Positions 17,683-25,733 of a DNA stretch of 36,125 nt are shown here, one piece after another (the stretch's first letter is position 1; each line of letters opens with the position of its first letter). Location of the stretch: contig CAUJKL010000496.1 of NCBI GenBank assembly GCA_963204995.1, positions 1-36,125 of the forward strand. The letters run 5' to 3'. The notes beneath the pieces are model-generated. The model was not told the DNA's origin. It made no database searches and saw nothing but the letters and a program-made list of their open reading frames with translations. Source of the DNA: Planctomycetota bacterium (GTDB taxonomy: Bacteria > Planctomycetota > Planctomycetia > Pirellulales > Pirellulaceae). Made by a program: the position numbers and the translations under genes.

Positions 17683-19050
17683 ATGGCCCGAGAACGAGCG
17701 ATCGCGAATCAACTTGCGAAGCTTATCGGTGCATCGAACCTCCCGATCTACGCCGTCGATGATCGACGCCGCATTGTGTTTTGCAACACGGCCTGTGCCG
17801 ATTGGCTGGGGGTGACCGTTGAAGAGCTCATCGGTCAGCGGTGTGACTACGATTCGGCGGACAGCGGCGACCGACTCGCGGATCTTGCCGCGAAACTTTG
17901 CCCCCCGCCCGAAGCCTTTCTCGGCCAACTACCTGCAGGCCGCATGCAGATTGTAGGTGGGAGCGATAACACTCCGCCGCGCTCGGCCGAATGCATCAGT
18001 CTGCCAGGCGCAGGTGGCGAGCATGTCGGAGTCCTCGTCGTTCTGCAGGAAGTAAAGGATTCGCCAACCGCCGATAATCGGCTTGTGGGCGCGGAGTCCG
18101 CCGAGCAACTGCATCTGCGACTTCAACAGCTCGCCTGCGAGCAACGAATGCCGTATCGCCTGGAGCGGTTGGTGGGCGAGAGCCTTGCGATACAGCTGGT
18201 CCGTGAGCGGGTGCGAATTGCGATCGAGTTGCCCACGAATGTTCAAATCGTCGGACCGGTCGGCAGCGGACGAGAGCGCATTGGACGCACGATCCACGGC
18301 GGCAAGCGGCCCAATCAGGCCGGTCCTTTGATGCCGCTGGCGTGCCCTCTACTCGATGGCGAACTCTTGCAAGCGACCGTGGTGGCTTTCTTACATCGAG
18401 CGACTGCCGCGGATCTAACTCATCCGGCAACCTTACTACTGTTGAATGCCGATCAGTTGAATGCCGAGGCACAGGCTGAGTTGTTGGCCTTCTTTCGCGT
18501 GCCGACCTTTGCGTTGCGGACGATCGCCACGACGCGCCGTCCGCTTGTTGAGTTGGCTGAGGAAGGCGAGTTTCTCCGCGAACTGGCCTATCGTTTGAGC
18601 ACCATGACAATCGAACTGCCGTCTCTGAAGGAGCGCCGCGAGGATTTGCCGCTGCTCTGTCAGCGATTCTTGGAGGATTTCAACGCACGTGGCGAGAAGC
18701 AGCTCAGCGGTTTTACTCCTGCCGCGTTGGATCACCTCTGTTCGCTGCCTTGGAGTGGCGACGTTGGCGAACTCGCGGAAGTCGTACGCGAGACCTGTGA
18801 GAATGCCGACGGGCCGGTGGTCACTGAAGCTGATTTGGCGCGGCGAGTAAAGCTGGTCACGTCCGCGATGAAGCACCCCACCCAGACAAACGAAACGATC
18901 AAGCTCGACAAATTTCTCCTCGATGTTGAAAAGGAATTGCTTCAGCGCGCCTTGCGTTCCGCAAAAGGGAACAAGGCCGAGGCAGCTCGTCTGCTGGGGA
19001 TCAGCCGCGCACGCGTGATTCGTCGTGCTTCTCAATTAGGTTTGGAATGA
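17683..19050 (+). CDS. NtrC-like regulator: PAS + degenerate AAA+ (sigma-54 activator type) + Fis-type HTH
   Basis: N-terminal PAS-like IYAVDDRRRIVFCNTACADWLGVTVEELIGQ; central LPSLKERREDLPLLCQRFLEDFN...SGDVGELAEVV; C-terminal LLQRALRSAKGNKAEAARLLGISRARVIRRASQLGL. Confidence 0.82.
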   Translation: MARERAIANQLAKLIGASNLPIYAVDDRRRIVFCNTACADWLGVTVEELIGQRCDYDSADSGDRLADLAAKLCPPPEAFLGQLPAGRMQIVGGSDNTPPRSAECISLPGAGGEHVGVLVVLQEVKDSPTADNRLVGAESAEQLHLRLQQLACEQRMPYRLERLVGESLAIQLVRERVRIAIELPTNVQIVGPVGSGRERIGRTIHGGKRPNQAGPLMPLACPLLDGELLQATVVAFLHRATAADLTHPATLLLLNADQLNAEAQAELLAFFRVPTFALRTIATTRRPLVELAEEGEFLRELAYRLSTMTIELPSLKERREDLPLLCQRFLEDFNARGEKQLSGFTPAALDHLCSLPWSGDVGELAEVVRETCENADGPVVTEADLARRVKLVTSAMKHPTQTNETIKLDKFLLDVEKELLQRALRSAKGNKAEAARLLGISRARVIRRASQLGLE

Positions 19051-19071
19051 GGTATGTGTAGTGGTTTCCTG

Positions 19072-19156
19072 GTAGGCCGGAACAAGGCTCTGCGCAGTTC
19101 CGGCAGTGTCGTGACGTGTGGCTAATGCCGGAACTGCGCAGACTTGTTCCGGCCTA
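19072..19156. repeat. Palindromic element (GTAGGCCGGAACAAG family)
   Basis: GTAGGCCGGAACAAGGCTCTGCGCAGTTCCGGCA ... TGCCGGAACTGCGCAGACTTGTTCCGGCCTA. Confidence 0.9.
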
Positions 19157-19262
19157 TGTTTGGCTGCGTTGCGTATGCTTCATCGCATGCAGCAGTCCGC
19201 TTGCCAGTCGATGTACTGCCACCTAGGATGGCCCTTTTGGCCCTTACGAAGCTTCGCAGGTT

Positions 19263-19706
19263 ATGACGATCGCTCGAATAATTCTCAGTGAAAGCTCGGG
19301 CCGCTGGGCGTTTGCACTGCGGTCGGTGCTCGTGAATTCGGGAGTTGCCGTGACAGAGATCGCGGGGCTTGAGAATGCGTTCGGGCGATTTCGTGACGAC
19401 TCACAAGCATTGTTGGCGTTCGAAGCGACCGAGGCTTGTGCCGAGGCGGGGCTTCAACATATCTATGCCAGCCGCCTGCGAGACCCCGGCAGCGGAGTCA
19501 TTGTTCTGCTGGACGCTTCGACGATTTCGTCAGAGTCGGTTTGGCACGAGGCGGGAGCGATCGCGGTGGCCGCATCGCCCAGGCATCTGACTCCGATTGC
19601 ACGTTTGATTCACCGCTATTTTGTTACCCGAGACATTCCGCCGCTCACGTTTCGCGAAGCCGTGTGGCAACGAATTCCGTGGAATGCGTCGGAACCGCAA
19701 CCCTAA
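19263..19706 (+). CDS. Hypothetical protein, possibly a receiver-like (CheY-fold) protein
   Basis: MTIARIILSESSGRWAFALRSVLVNSGVAVTEIAGLENAFGRF...GVIVLLDASTISSESVWHEAGAIAVAASPRHLTPIARLIHRYF; alternating strand/helix pattern reminiscent of REC domains. Confidence 0.55.
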   Translation: MTIARIILSESSGRWAFALRSVLVNSGVAVTEIAGLENAFGRFRDDSQALLAFEATEACAEAGLQHIYASRLRDPGSGVIVLLDASTISSESVWHEAGAIAVAASPRHLTPIARLIHRYFVTRDIPPLTFREAVWQRIPWNASEPQP

Positions 19707-19729
19707 AACTTTGAGTGGGAGAGAGAATT

Positions 19730-20809
19730 ATGGCCAATGGCCAGCTTGATACTGCCGCAGTCGAGGCCGCTCTGGCGGACTTCCCAGATCCAGAAACAGG
19801 TCGCAAGGCTCTCCAGCAAGAGCAGATTCGCGACATCCAGCTTTCCGGAACGAAGCTTTCGCTAACACTCGCCTTGACCACGTGGTCGGCACCTGTCTGG
19901 AAAGACGTCGAGGCGGCTCTGAAGGACTGTTTGCAGAGTCGGTTGCCGCAGCTAACCGCAGTTGACGTGAAGCGAGTTGTTCACACACGTTCGGCGAACC
20001 CATTGGGCGAGATCGGCCTCCGCGCAAAGAGCGTGATCGCGGTCGGTTCGGGGAAGGGGGGCGTCGGTAAGAGCACGATGGCCGCGAGCATCGCCGTTGG
20101 TTTGAAACGGGCCGGTGCGAAAGTAGGTTTGATGGACGCGGATGTCTATGGACCGAGCATTCCACATCTCTTCGGCGTTTCGGAAAGGCCGCAAATTGTC
20201 GATGAAAAGATTCAGCCGGTCGAAGCGGACGGGATGCCGTTGATGTCGATGGGCTTTATGGTGCCGCCGGGAGAAGCTGTTGTGTGGCGCGGGCCGATGC
20301 TGCACGGAGCGATCACGCAGTTTCTTCGCGATACCCGTTGGGGCGAATTGGATTATTTAGTGATCGATATGCCGCCAGGGACCGGTGACATTGCACTCAC
20401 GTTGTCTCAGCTGCTGCCGCTGACCGGAGCCGTTGTCGTCTGCACGCCGCTGGAAGTGGCTCTGCTGGATGCGGTCAAGGCGATTGCGATGTTCCGCAAA
20501 GTGAACATCAACGTGCTAGGCATGGTCGAGAACATGAGTGGCTTTCTTTGTCCCGATTGCGGCAAACGCTACGACATCTTTGGCAGCGGCGGCGCGCGAA
20601 AGAAAGCCATTGAACTCGATGTGCCGTTCTTAGGCGAAGTGCCGATCAACATGGCGATTCGCGAACTGGGTGACGCAGGAAAAACGTCGACCAGTTTCGA
20701 CGACCCCGCGCTTGCTCCGGTATTCGATGCGATCTGCCATCAGCTGGTTAGCAACCTCGCGAACTCGGCGGCAGCAGCCCCGCCGATGCCTCAATTGCCA
20801 GTCCTGTAA
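19730..20809 (+). CDS. mrp: Mrp/NBP35/ApbC-family Fe-S carrier P-loop ATPase
   Basis: VIAVGSGKGGVGKSTMAASIAVGLKRAGAKVGLMDADVYGPSIPHLFG...DYLVIDMPPGTGDIALTL...CPDCGKRYDIFGSGG. Confidence 0.95.
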   Translation: MANGQLDTAAVEAALADFPDPETGRKALQQEQIRDIQLSGTKLSLTLALTTWSAPVWKDVEAALKDCLQSRLPQLTAVDVKRVVHTRSANPLGEIGLRAKSVIAVGSGKGGVGKSTMAASIAVGLKRAGAKVGLMDADVYGPSIPHLFGVSERPQIVDEKIQPVEADGMPLMSMGFMVPPGEAVVWRGPMLHGAITQFLRDTRWGELDYLVIDMPPGTGDIALTLSQLLPLTGAVVVCTPLEVALLDAVKAIAMFRKVNINVLGMVENMSGFLCPDCGKRYDIFGSGGARKKAIELDVPFLGEVPINMAIRELGDAGKTSTSFDDPALAPVFDAICHQLVSNLANSAAAAPPMPQLPVL

Positions 20810-20867
20810 TGCGACGTAGGTTGTTGTGCCGCTTTGGCTTACGGAATTTTCTGCCGGACGTCCTGGG

Positions 20868-21068
20868 CTGGCAAAATAACCTCTCCGCGCCAGCTGCGCG
20901 CGGGGCTCCGCCAGTTGTGCGCGGGTCTCCGACCCCGCGCGCTGCGTCTGACCGCAGGTCTCCTCGGCTCTTGTGCCGGTTCGCGGTTCGGGAGACCTGC
21001 GCCGAACGCTCGACCTGCGCCGAGCGCTGGACTGCGGGTGTCGACCTGGCGAAATTACCTCACCGCGC
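20868..21068. repeat. GC-rich composite repeat bounded by 23-bp imperfect direct repeats
   Basis: CTGGCAAAATAACCTCTCCGCGC (20868-20890) versus CTGGCGAAATTACCTCACCGCGC (21046-21068), 3 mismatches; the interior holds inverted and direct repeats such as CGACCTGCGCCGA. Confidence 0.7.
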
Positions 21069-21074
21069 AAAACT

Positions 21075-21098
21075 AGAGCCGCCGAAAACGGCGGCTCT
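21075..21098. terminator. Probable bidirectional terminator hairpin
   Basis: AGAGCCGCC GAAAAC GGCGGCTCT, perfect 9-bp stem between mrp (+) and the KA-rich gene (-). Confidence 0.65.
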
Positions 21099-21119
21099 TT
21101 CTCGTTGTAATCAAAAGAC

Positions 21120-21137
21120 GTCGTCTCTAGAGACGAC
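21120..21137. repeat. 18-bp perfect palindrome
   Basis: GTCGTCTCTAGAGACGAC, 3' of the KA-rich gene. Confidence 0.8.
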
Positions 21138-21151
21138 TGCGAAGACAGAAG

Positions 21152-21265
21152 TTACTTCTTCTTCTTCTTGGCTGCGGCCTTCTTGGCTGGAGCCTTCTTG
21201 GCTGCCTTCTTTGGTGCGGCTGCTTTCTTTGGTGCAGCTTTCTTTGCAGCTTTCTTCTTGGCCAC
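21152..21265 (-). CDS. 37-aa Lys/Ala/Pro-rich histone-H1-like DNA-binding microprotein (GTG start)
   Basis: Own reverse-strand translation: VAKKKAAKKAAPKKAAAPKKAAKKAPAKKAAAKKKKK*; upstream CGGAGGACGTACA gives a strong Shine-Dalgarno. Below the ORF-track size cut-off. Confidence 0.82.
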   Translation of the reverse strand: MAKKKAAKKAAPKKAAAPKKAAKKAPAKKAAAKKKKK

Positions 21266-21663
21266 TGTACGTCCTCCGTAAAAAAGGGATTGGGGCGAGT
21301 TCCATCTCGCAGGCTTCCAAGTTGCCTTCAAGCCGACGAGTCATCCCCAACGACAAAACGAAAACCACTTTTCAAACATTCAATGTTTGCTCCATCCGAT
21401 GAAGTCAAACGATCAAAAAGATTAGTGGTTACCAAACGCATAACGGTAGTTGTACGAATCATCGGAATTTATGCAACACGTTTTCGATGAATTTCCGAAA
21501 ATAGTTTTCCGATTTGTAACGCACTCGTCAAGATCAAATTGCATCGCGCATGTTGTACGTCGTCGCCGTTGCGTTGTTGCGTATCGCGCGAGACACATCG
21601 AAGTTGTAATCATGCGCGGTGCGATTGTTCGCGCTGATGCAACGCGTCATCGTTGTTGTTCTC

Positions 21664-22458
21664 TCAATAAAGAGAAACAAAAGAACCATCGGGCAAACGT
21701 CGCGCAGGTTGTGCTTGATGTTGTTCGACGCCAAATATCTTTCGCGTTTGCGGTCGAATGCGTCGCAGGCTGGCCCAACGAATTAACGAGTGACGCGCTC
21801 GCGCTGGGTCTTGATCGGGGTTCCAAGAACCAAGGATCTGTTGCCAGGCGTCTGGCTGATGAGATCGCTTGATATGGATCGGGTCGATGCCGTACCAATG
21901 ACGAACGGGTTCCACGATGGTTGCTCCGTACTGCTCAGCCACCGCAATCACTTTGTCATTCAGTTCTCTAGCGGTTGTCAACGCATTGCTCATCGTTAGA
22001 CGCGACTTGGGGAACAAAAGCGTTCGCATCGTCAGGAAACGAAACTCGCCAAGGTCTGCGAGGCTCGTGAGTGGTAATTGCGTGACCGTGATCTGCTGCG
22101 CGACAGGCTGAAGCTGACTCAGGCAACGCTCCACCCATCTCGCGATCTGTGCGGCAGAAGCTCCGTAGAGAATATCGTTGCCAATGTCGGTTAACAGGGC
22201 TGCGGTCGGTGCCGGAGGGCGAGCCGCCAAGGCGTCCCACAGCCCCGATTGCAGAATCCCTGGCAGCGTTCGGCCGAGGATGCGGCTCGATTGGCCGTAC
22301 GAACGGCCGTGCCCTGTGGCGACGACGATATCAAGTGGGCTGCCCCATACATTGCGTGCGGAATCAAAGACGATCGATAAACTACGGGCGATATTGCTGG
22401 CCCCGAGCAAGACGACTCGACGGCTCGGCAACTCGCCATCTGATGGTTCCGTTGTCAT
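21664..22458 (-). CDS. SGNH/GDSL-like hydrolase family protein
   Basis: VVLLGASNIARSLSIVFDSA...LLTDIGNDILYGASAAQIARWVERCLSQL...; start MTTEPSDG at 22458 (upstream ATG 22482 possible). Confidence 0.6.
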   Translation of the reverse strand: MTTEPSDGELPSRRVVLLGASNIARSLSIVFDSARNVWGSPLDIVVATGHGRSYGQSSRILGRTLPGILQSGLWDALAARPPAPTAALLTDIGNDILYGASAAQIARWVERCLSQLQPVAQQITVTQLPLTSLADLGEFRFLTMRTLLFPKSRLTMSNALTTARELNDKVIAVAEQYGATIVEPVRHWYGIDPIHIKRSHQPDAWQQILGSWNPDQDPARARHSLIRWASLRRIRPQTRKIFGVEQHQAQPARRLPDGSFVSLY

Positions 22459-22459
22459 T

Positions 22460-23347
22460 TCACCACGGGCCGTGTCCACCACGACCGGAATAGGCCTGCA
22501 GGATTTGGTAGCTCGAAAAAGCCAGCATCCCGAACATCATGGCTGCCATGGTCTGTTGATTAGTTAGGCAGTAAACCGCGACGGCACCGCCGGTGAGTAC
22601 CGAGAGGATCAATGAGTTCTTGATGCCATCGCGAGCGGCGAATAGCGTGAACAGCTCCCGCGAAATCTGGCCTCCGTCGAGCGGGTAGACGGGAAGTAAG
22701 TTCATCAAGGCCCAAAACACATTGACGAAGAGTAGTGCGTCCACGGCGGCGAGCAGCGGGGCGGAACTGATGTAGCGTCCATCGCGCAGTCCGAGGGATT
22801 CGTCGATCACGTTGATGCCTGTCCAAACGGCGTAGCCCTGACTTTTGAACAAGACAATGAGGATCGTGGCGAGGAGAAGCTCGATGCCAGGGCCGGCAGC
22901 CGAGATGACAATCTGTTCGTGCGGCGTGCGATGTCGGGAAAAACCCGAGAACGAACTGGACGAGTCCTCGATGGCGAGACCGCCGAAATGGTACAGAATG
23001 ATGCGAGCATTCCTCCCGTAGTGCCGAATCGCGAACGCATGGCCTAACTCGTGGAGCAGGATCGAGAAGAACATCACCGCGATCCAAATCAAGAGCAGTG
23101 GACCTTGGCCGGGATTCGTGTCTTGGAAATCGGGGCTGCGATGAAAGATTTCATCCCACATCGTTGCCCAGTTCCAGCCGAGGATCGCGCCTGCCAGCCA
23201 AAAGAACGGACTAATTCGAACATCAAATCCAAAGATTCGGAACTGAAAGTCGTAGGGTGTTTGCTGCGGTTCGGCTAACAACACGAGTCGCGCTCCAGGC
23301 GTGTGAGTTCTTTTGCATCGAAGCCAGGGGACTTCGTCAGGCTGCAT
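22460..23347 (-). CDS. Site-2-protease-type M50 membrane metalloprotease
   Basis: FFSILLHELGHAFAIRHYGRNARIILYHFGGLA (HExxH) and ALMNLLPVYPLDGGQISREL (second metal site); multiple TM segments. Confidence 0.88.
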   Translation of the reverse strand: MQPDEVPWLRCKRTHTPGARLVLLAEPQQTPYDFQFRIFGFDVRISPFFWLAGAILGWNWATMWDEIFHRSPDFQDTNPGQGPLLLIWIAVMFFSILLHELGHAFAIRHYGRNARIILYHFGGLAIEDSSSSFSGFSRHRTPHEQIVISAAGPGIELLLATILIVLFKSQGYAVWTGINVIDESLGLRDGRYISSAPLLAAVDALLFVNVFWALMNLLPVYPLDGGQISRELFTLFAARDGIKNSLILSVLTGGAVAVYCLTNQQTMAAMMFGMLAFSSYQILQAYSGRGGHGPW

Positions 23348-23378
23348 CGTAGCAAATCGAAACCGTTTCGCCTTCGCC

Positions 23379-24647
23379 TCACCGTGGCAGACGTTTCGCC
23401 GGAGCAGTGGCCTGCTTGGCAAAGTGTGGTGCCGCGACGGTCGGTCGGCTGCCTCCGAGTGTGGCGAGGATATACATCGCGGCTCGAGCCGACGCGCCGG
23501 GCCGGGCGTGCTGGTCGCAGAGTTTACTCAGCAACGCGATGCGGCCTTGCAGTTTGTTGTCGTCGGCGAGCCATTCAATGATGTGGTCCGCGATCCGGCG
23601 CGATTCGTCTCCACAGCTGACATACTCCGGGAACGGAATGCTATCCGCACCCAAGGCGTTGGGATCGTAGGGAGTGACGCGTTTGAGCAGGCTGGCCGGA
23701 GCGAACAGATCGTCGGTGGCAAACATATTGACGAGCGTGATGTACTTGGACTTTCGTAAGTACTGCTGGAAGAAAAATGCCGTGCGGCTCACCCAATACA
23801 GGACGACCGTCGGCTTCTTGTGATACAGCAGCTCCAGCGACACCGATCCGGAGCAAGCCATGCAGCACGTGGCCGAATGGATCAACTCGGGAGTCTTGCC
23901 GATATGGATCTCGATCGGCAGCGAAGAATCGGAGATCATCTCGCGGGCGAGTTTGGCTTGTTTTTCATTGAACGACGCGATGGCAAAGCGAGTCTCTGGG
24001 TGTACTTGATGCACGAGTGCTGCGGCTTTGATGAACCAAGGCAGGTTGCTGGTAACTTCGAGCGTTCGGCTGCCCGGCAGGATCGTCACGAGTCGACCGG
24101 TTTGCGTTTTCTGTTGCGTGATGAAGTTGCGATCGAGTGGGTAGTTGGCCGTTTCGTCAAAGAAGGGGTGGCCAACATAAGTCGCATGGCAACCGCGCTC
24201 ACGATACCAGGATTCCTCAAAGGGCAGCTTGCACAGCGCGTGATCGATCAAACGCCGCATCTTCTTGATCCGCCATCCGGCCCAAGCCCAGATCTGCGGC
24301 ACGCCGTAGTAGAACACCGGAATCCCATGACGCTTCGCTGCGCGAGCGACCCACCAATTGAAGCCGGGGTAATCGATCAGCACGACGGCGTCCGGTCGAT
24401 GATCGCGGAAGTAAGCATCCGCGCGCCGATAGAACCGCCAGAAGTGATGGATATTCAGCAGCACGCGAAGAAACCACATCACTGCGAATTTGGTGAGGTC
24501 TTCATGCAGTTCGCAGCCAGCCGCCTGCATCTTTGGCCCGCCGTATCCTACACACTCGATATCGCGCCCGCTCGCGCGCAGTTCGCGCACTAAATTCGCG
24601 CCGTGGATATCACCGCTCGGTTCACCGACCGAAAAAAAGATTTGCAT
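23379..24647 (-). CDS. lpxB: Lipid-A-disaccharide synthase
   Basis: MQIFFSVGEPSGDIHGANLVRELRA...CVGYGGPKMQAAGCELHEDLTKFAVMWFLRVL...ILPGSRTLEVTSNLP...ATCCMACSGSVSLELLYHKKPTVVLYW. Confidence 0.95.
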   Translation of the reverse strand: MQIFFSVGEPSGDIHGANLVRELRASGRDIECVGYGGPKMQAAGCELHEDLTKFAVMWFLRVLLNIHHFWRFYRRADAYFRDHRPDAVVLIDYPGFNWWVARAAKRHGIPVFYYGVPQIWAWAGWRIKKMRRLIDHALCKLPFEESWYRERGCHATYVGHPFFDETANYPLDRNFITQQKTQTGRLVTILPGSRTLEVTSNLPWFIKAAALVHQVHPETRFAIASFNEKQAKLAREMISDSSLPIEIHIGKTPELIHSATCCMACSGSVSLELLYHKKPTVVLYWVSRTAFFFQQYLRKSKYITLVNMFATDDLFAPASLLKRVTPYDPNALGADSIPFPEYVSCGDESRRIADHIIEWLADDNKLQGRIALLSKLCDQHARPGASARAAMYILATLGGSRPTVAAPHFAKQATAPAKRLPR

Positions 24648-24700
24648 CTACTTTACTCCCGCCACTGCTACAGCGAACCGCGTGAGTCGTGACACATGCG

Positions 24701-24770
24701 TCGTTTAACGGCGAGCCATAGGCGACTGTTGTATGCACGGGGTCGACGCCTACGGCTTGCCGTTAAACGA
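24701..24770. repeat. Palindromic element upstream of lpxB
   Basis: TCGTTTAACGGCGAGCCATAGGCG ... CGCCTACGGCTTGCCGTTAAACGA. Confidence 0.85.
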
Positions 24771-24880
24771 GTCGCTCATGCCGAAGGCGATCCGTCTTTG
24801 TGAAGGCGGCGAAGTATCGCAAATTGCCTAGCTTGCTGGTAGAGCAATTCGCTACATCGGATCTCTGGTGCGCAACAAAA

Positions 24881-24906
24881 AAGGAACGCCGAATTCGGCG
24901 TTCCTT
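24881..24906 (-). terminator. Perfect 26-bp palindrome, probable terminator of the CCDNC-repeat gene
   Basis: AAGGAACGCCGAATTCGGCGTTCCTT followed on the minus strand by TTTTTTG. Confidence 0.75.
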
Positions 24907-24918
24907 CGTGCGATCGTT

Positions 24919-24968
24919 GTACGTCAGCCTTTCCAGGCTGACGGGTCAGGCTGGAAAGCCCGACGTAC
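24919..24968. repeat. Cruciform-capable element: inverted repeat whose left arm is itself a hairpin
   Basis: GTACGTCAGCCTTTCCAGGCTGAC / GTCAGGCTGGAAAGCCCGACGTAC; left arm GTCAGCCT-TTCC-AGGCTGAC self-pairs. Confidence 0.8.
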
Positions 24969-24972
24969 GAAA

Positions 24973-25437
24973 TTACTCTTTGTCTGCACCAACCTTAAAG
25001 CCACCCTTCTCGAAGGCAGCATCGCCGAACAGAGCGACAAGTTGATCGTCGCCTTCCAACTTTGCCGCTTTGCCTTTGCAGTTGTCACAGCAGAATTGAA
25101 CTTTGGTGCCAGCCACGGTGAGTTCGGTCTTGAGCGCCCCACCGGTGAACACGCACTTCGTTTGTTTGGCTTGACCTGTCGCGATAAGTTGAGCATTGCC
25201 CTTGGCAGCGACAAGCTTGTCGCCAGCTTCGATCTTCTTCGCGAAGCCCTTGGGGCAGTTGTCGCAGCAGAAGAAAACTTTGCCGCCTTTATAATCGACG
25301 GACTTCTCGGCCTTTGCAGCAGCCTTCGGGTTCATGACACACTTGATGCCGTCGAGCTTGATCTCGTCGGCGGCGTACAGGGTGACAGCGAGGACGGCAA
25401 TCGAGGCCACAGCAGTGAACAGGGAGCGAGCTTTCAT
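24973..25437 (-). CDS. Secreted protein with two TRASH/YHS-like CCDNC repeats (putative metal binding)
   Basis: Signal-peptide-like MKARSLFTAVASIAVLAVTLYAADE, then KCVMNPK...VFFCCDNCPKGF and KCVFTGG...VQFCCDNCKGKA. Confidence 0.7.
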   Translation of the reverse strand: MKARSLFTAVASIAVLAVTLYAADEIKLDGIKCVMNPKAAAKAEKSVDYKGGKVFFCCDNCPKGFAKKIEAGDKLVAAKGNAQLIATGQAKQTKCVFTGGALKTELTVAGTKVQFCCDNCKGKAAKLEGDDQLVALFGDAAFEKGGFKVGADKE

Positions 25438-25733
25438 AGGAAGCACCTTTCAAATCGGGAGGGAAAGAAGTTTTGGTTTCCGCGTTTTGTCGTCGAGCGG
25501 AACGTCGGCTCGAATGGCCAGGCGGCAGTATTATCGGCACAGTCGGGCGGACAGGTCAACCAATCATCACAGATTAACGCGATATTTAGGTGCCCTTGAG
25601 AGGAGAAAGTTGCCCGTTTTGTGATCTAGCTCACACTTGTCGGAGCTCGGCGAGTGTTTCGTGCCGTGTGCGGCGGAAAGTTGATCGAGTACTCTGCTGC
25701 TGTTGTGTGGTCTGTTCGGAGATAGGGTGTCCC

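Noticed and set aside
20630-21070. 146-aa minus-strand Arg-rich ORF
   Set aside because: Spans the mrp 3' end and GC-rich repeats; repeated SPGR peptides are repeat translation.
21111-21368. 85-aa minus-strand ORF (Ser/Glu-rich 'SCKESCTKESSRTKEGSQEGSSQEGRSQEEEE')
   Set aside because: Wrong frame of the KA-rich gene. The Lys/Ala/Pro frame has the GTG start, Shine-Dalgarno and coherent composition.
23820-24593. 257-aa plus-strand ORF opposite lpxB
   Set aside because: Antisense to clearly recognisable LpxB; no family signature.
24868-25599. 243-aa plus-strand ORF
   Set aside because: Antisense to the CCDNC-repeat gene, whose frame has a signal peptide and duplicated motif.
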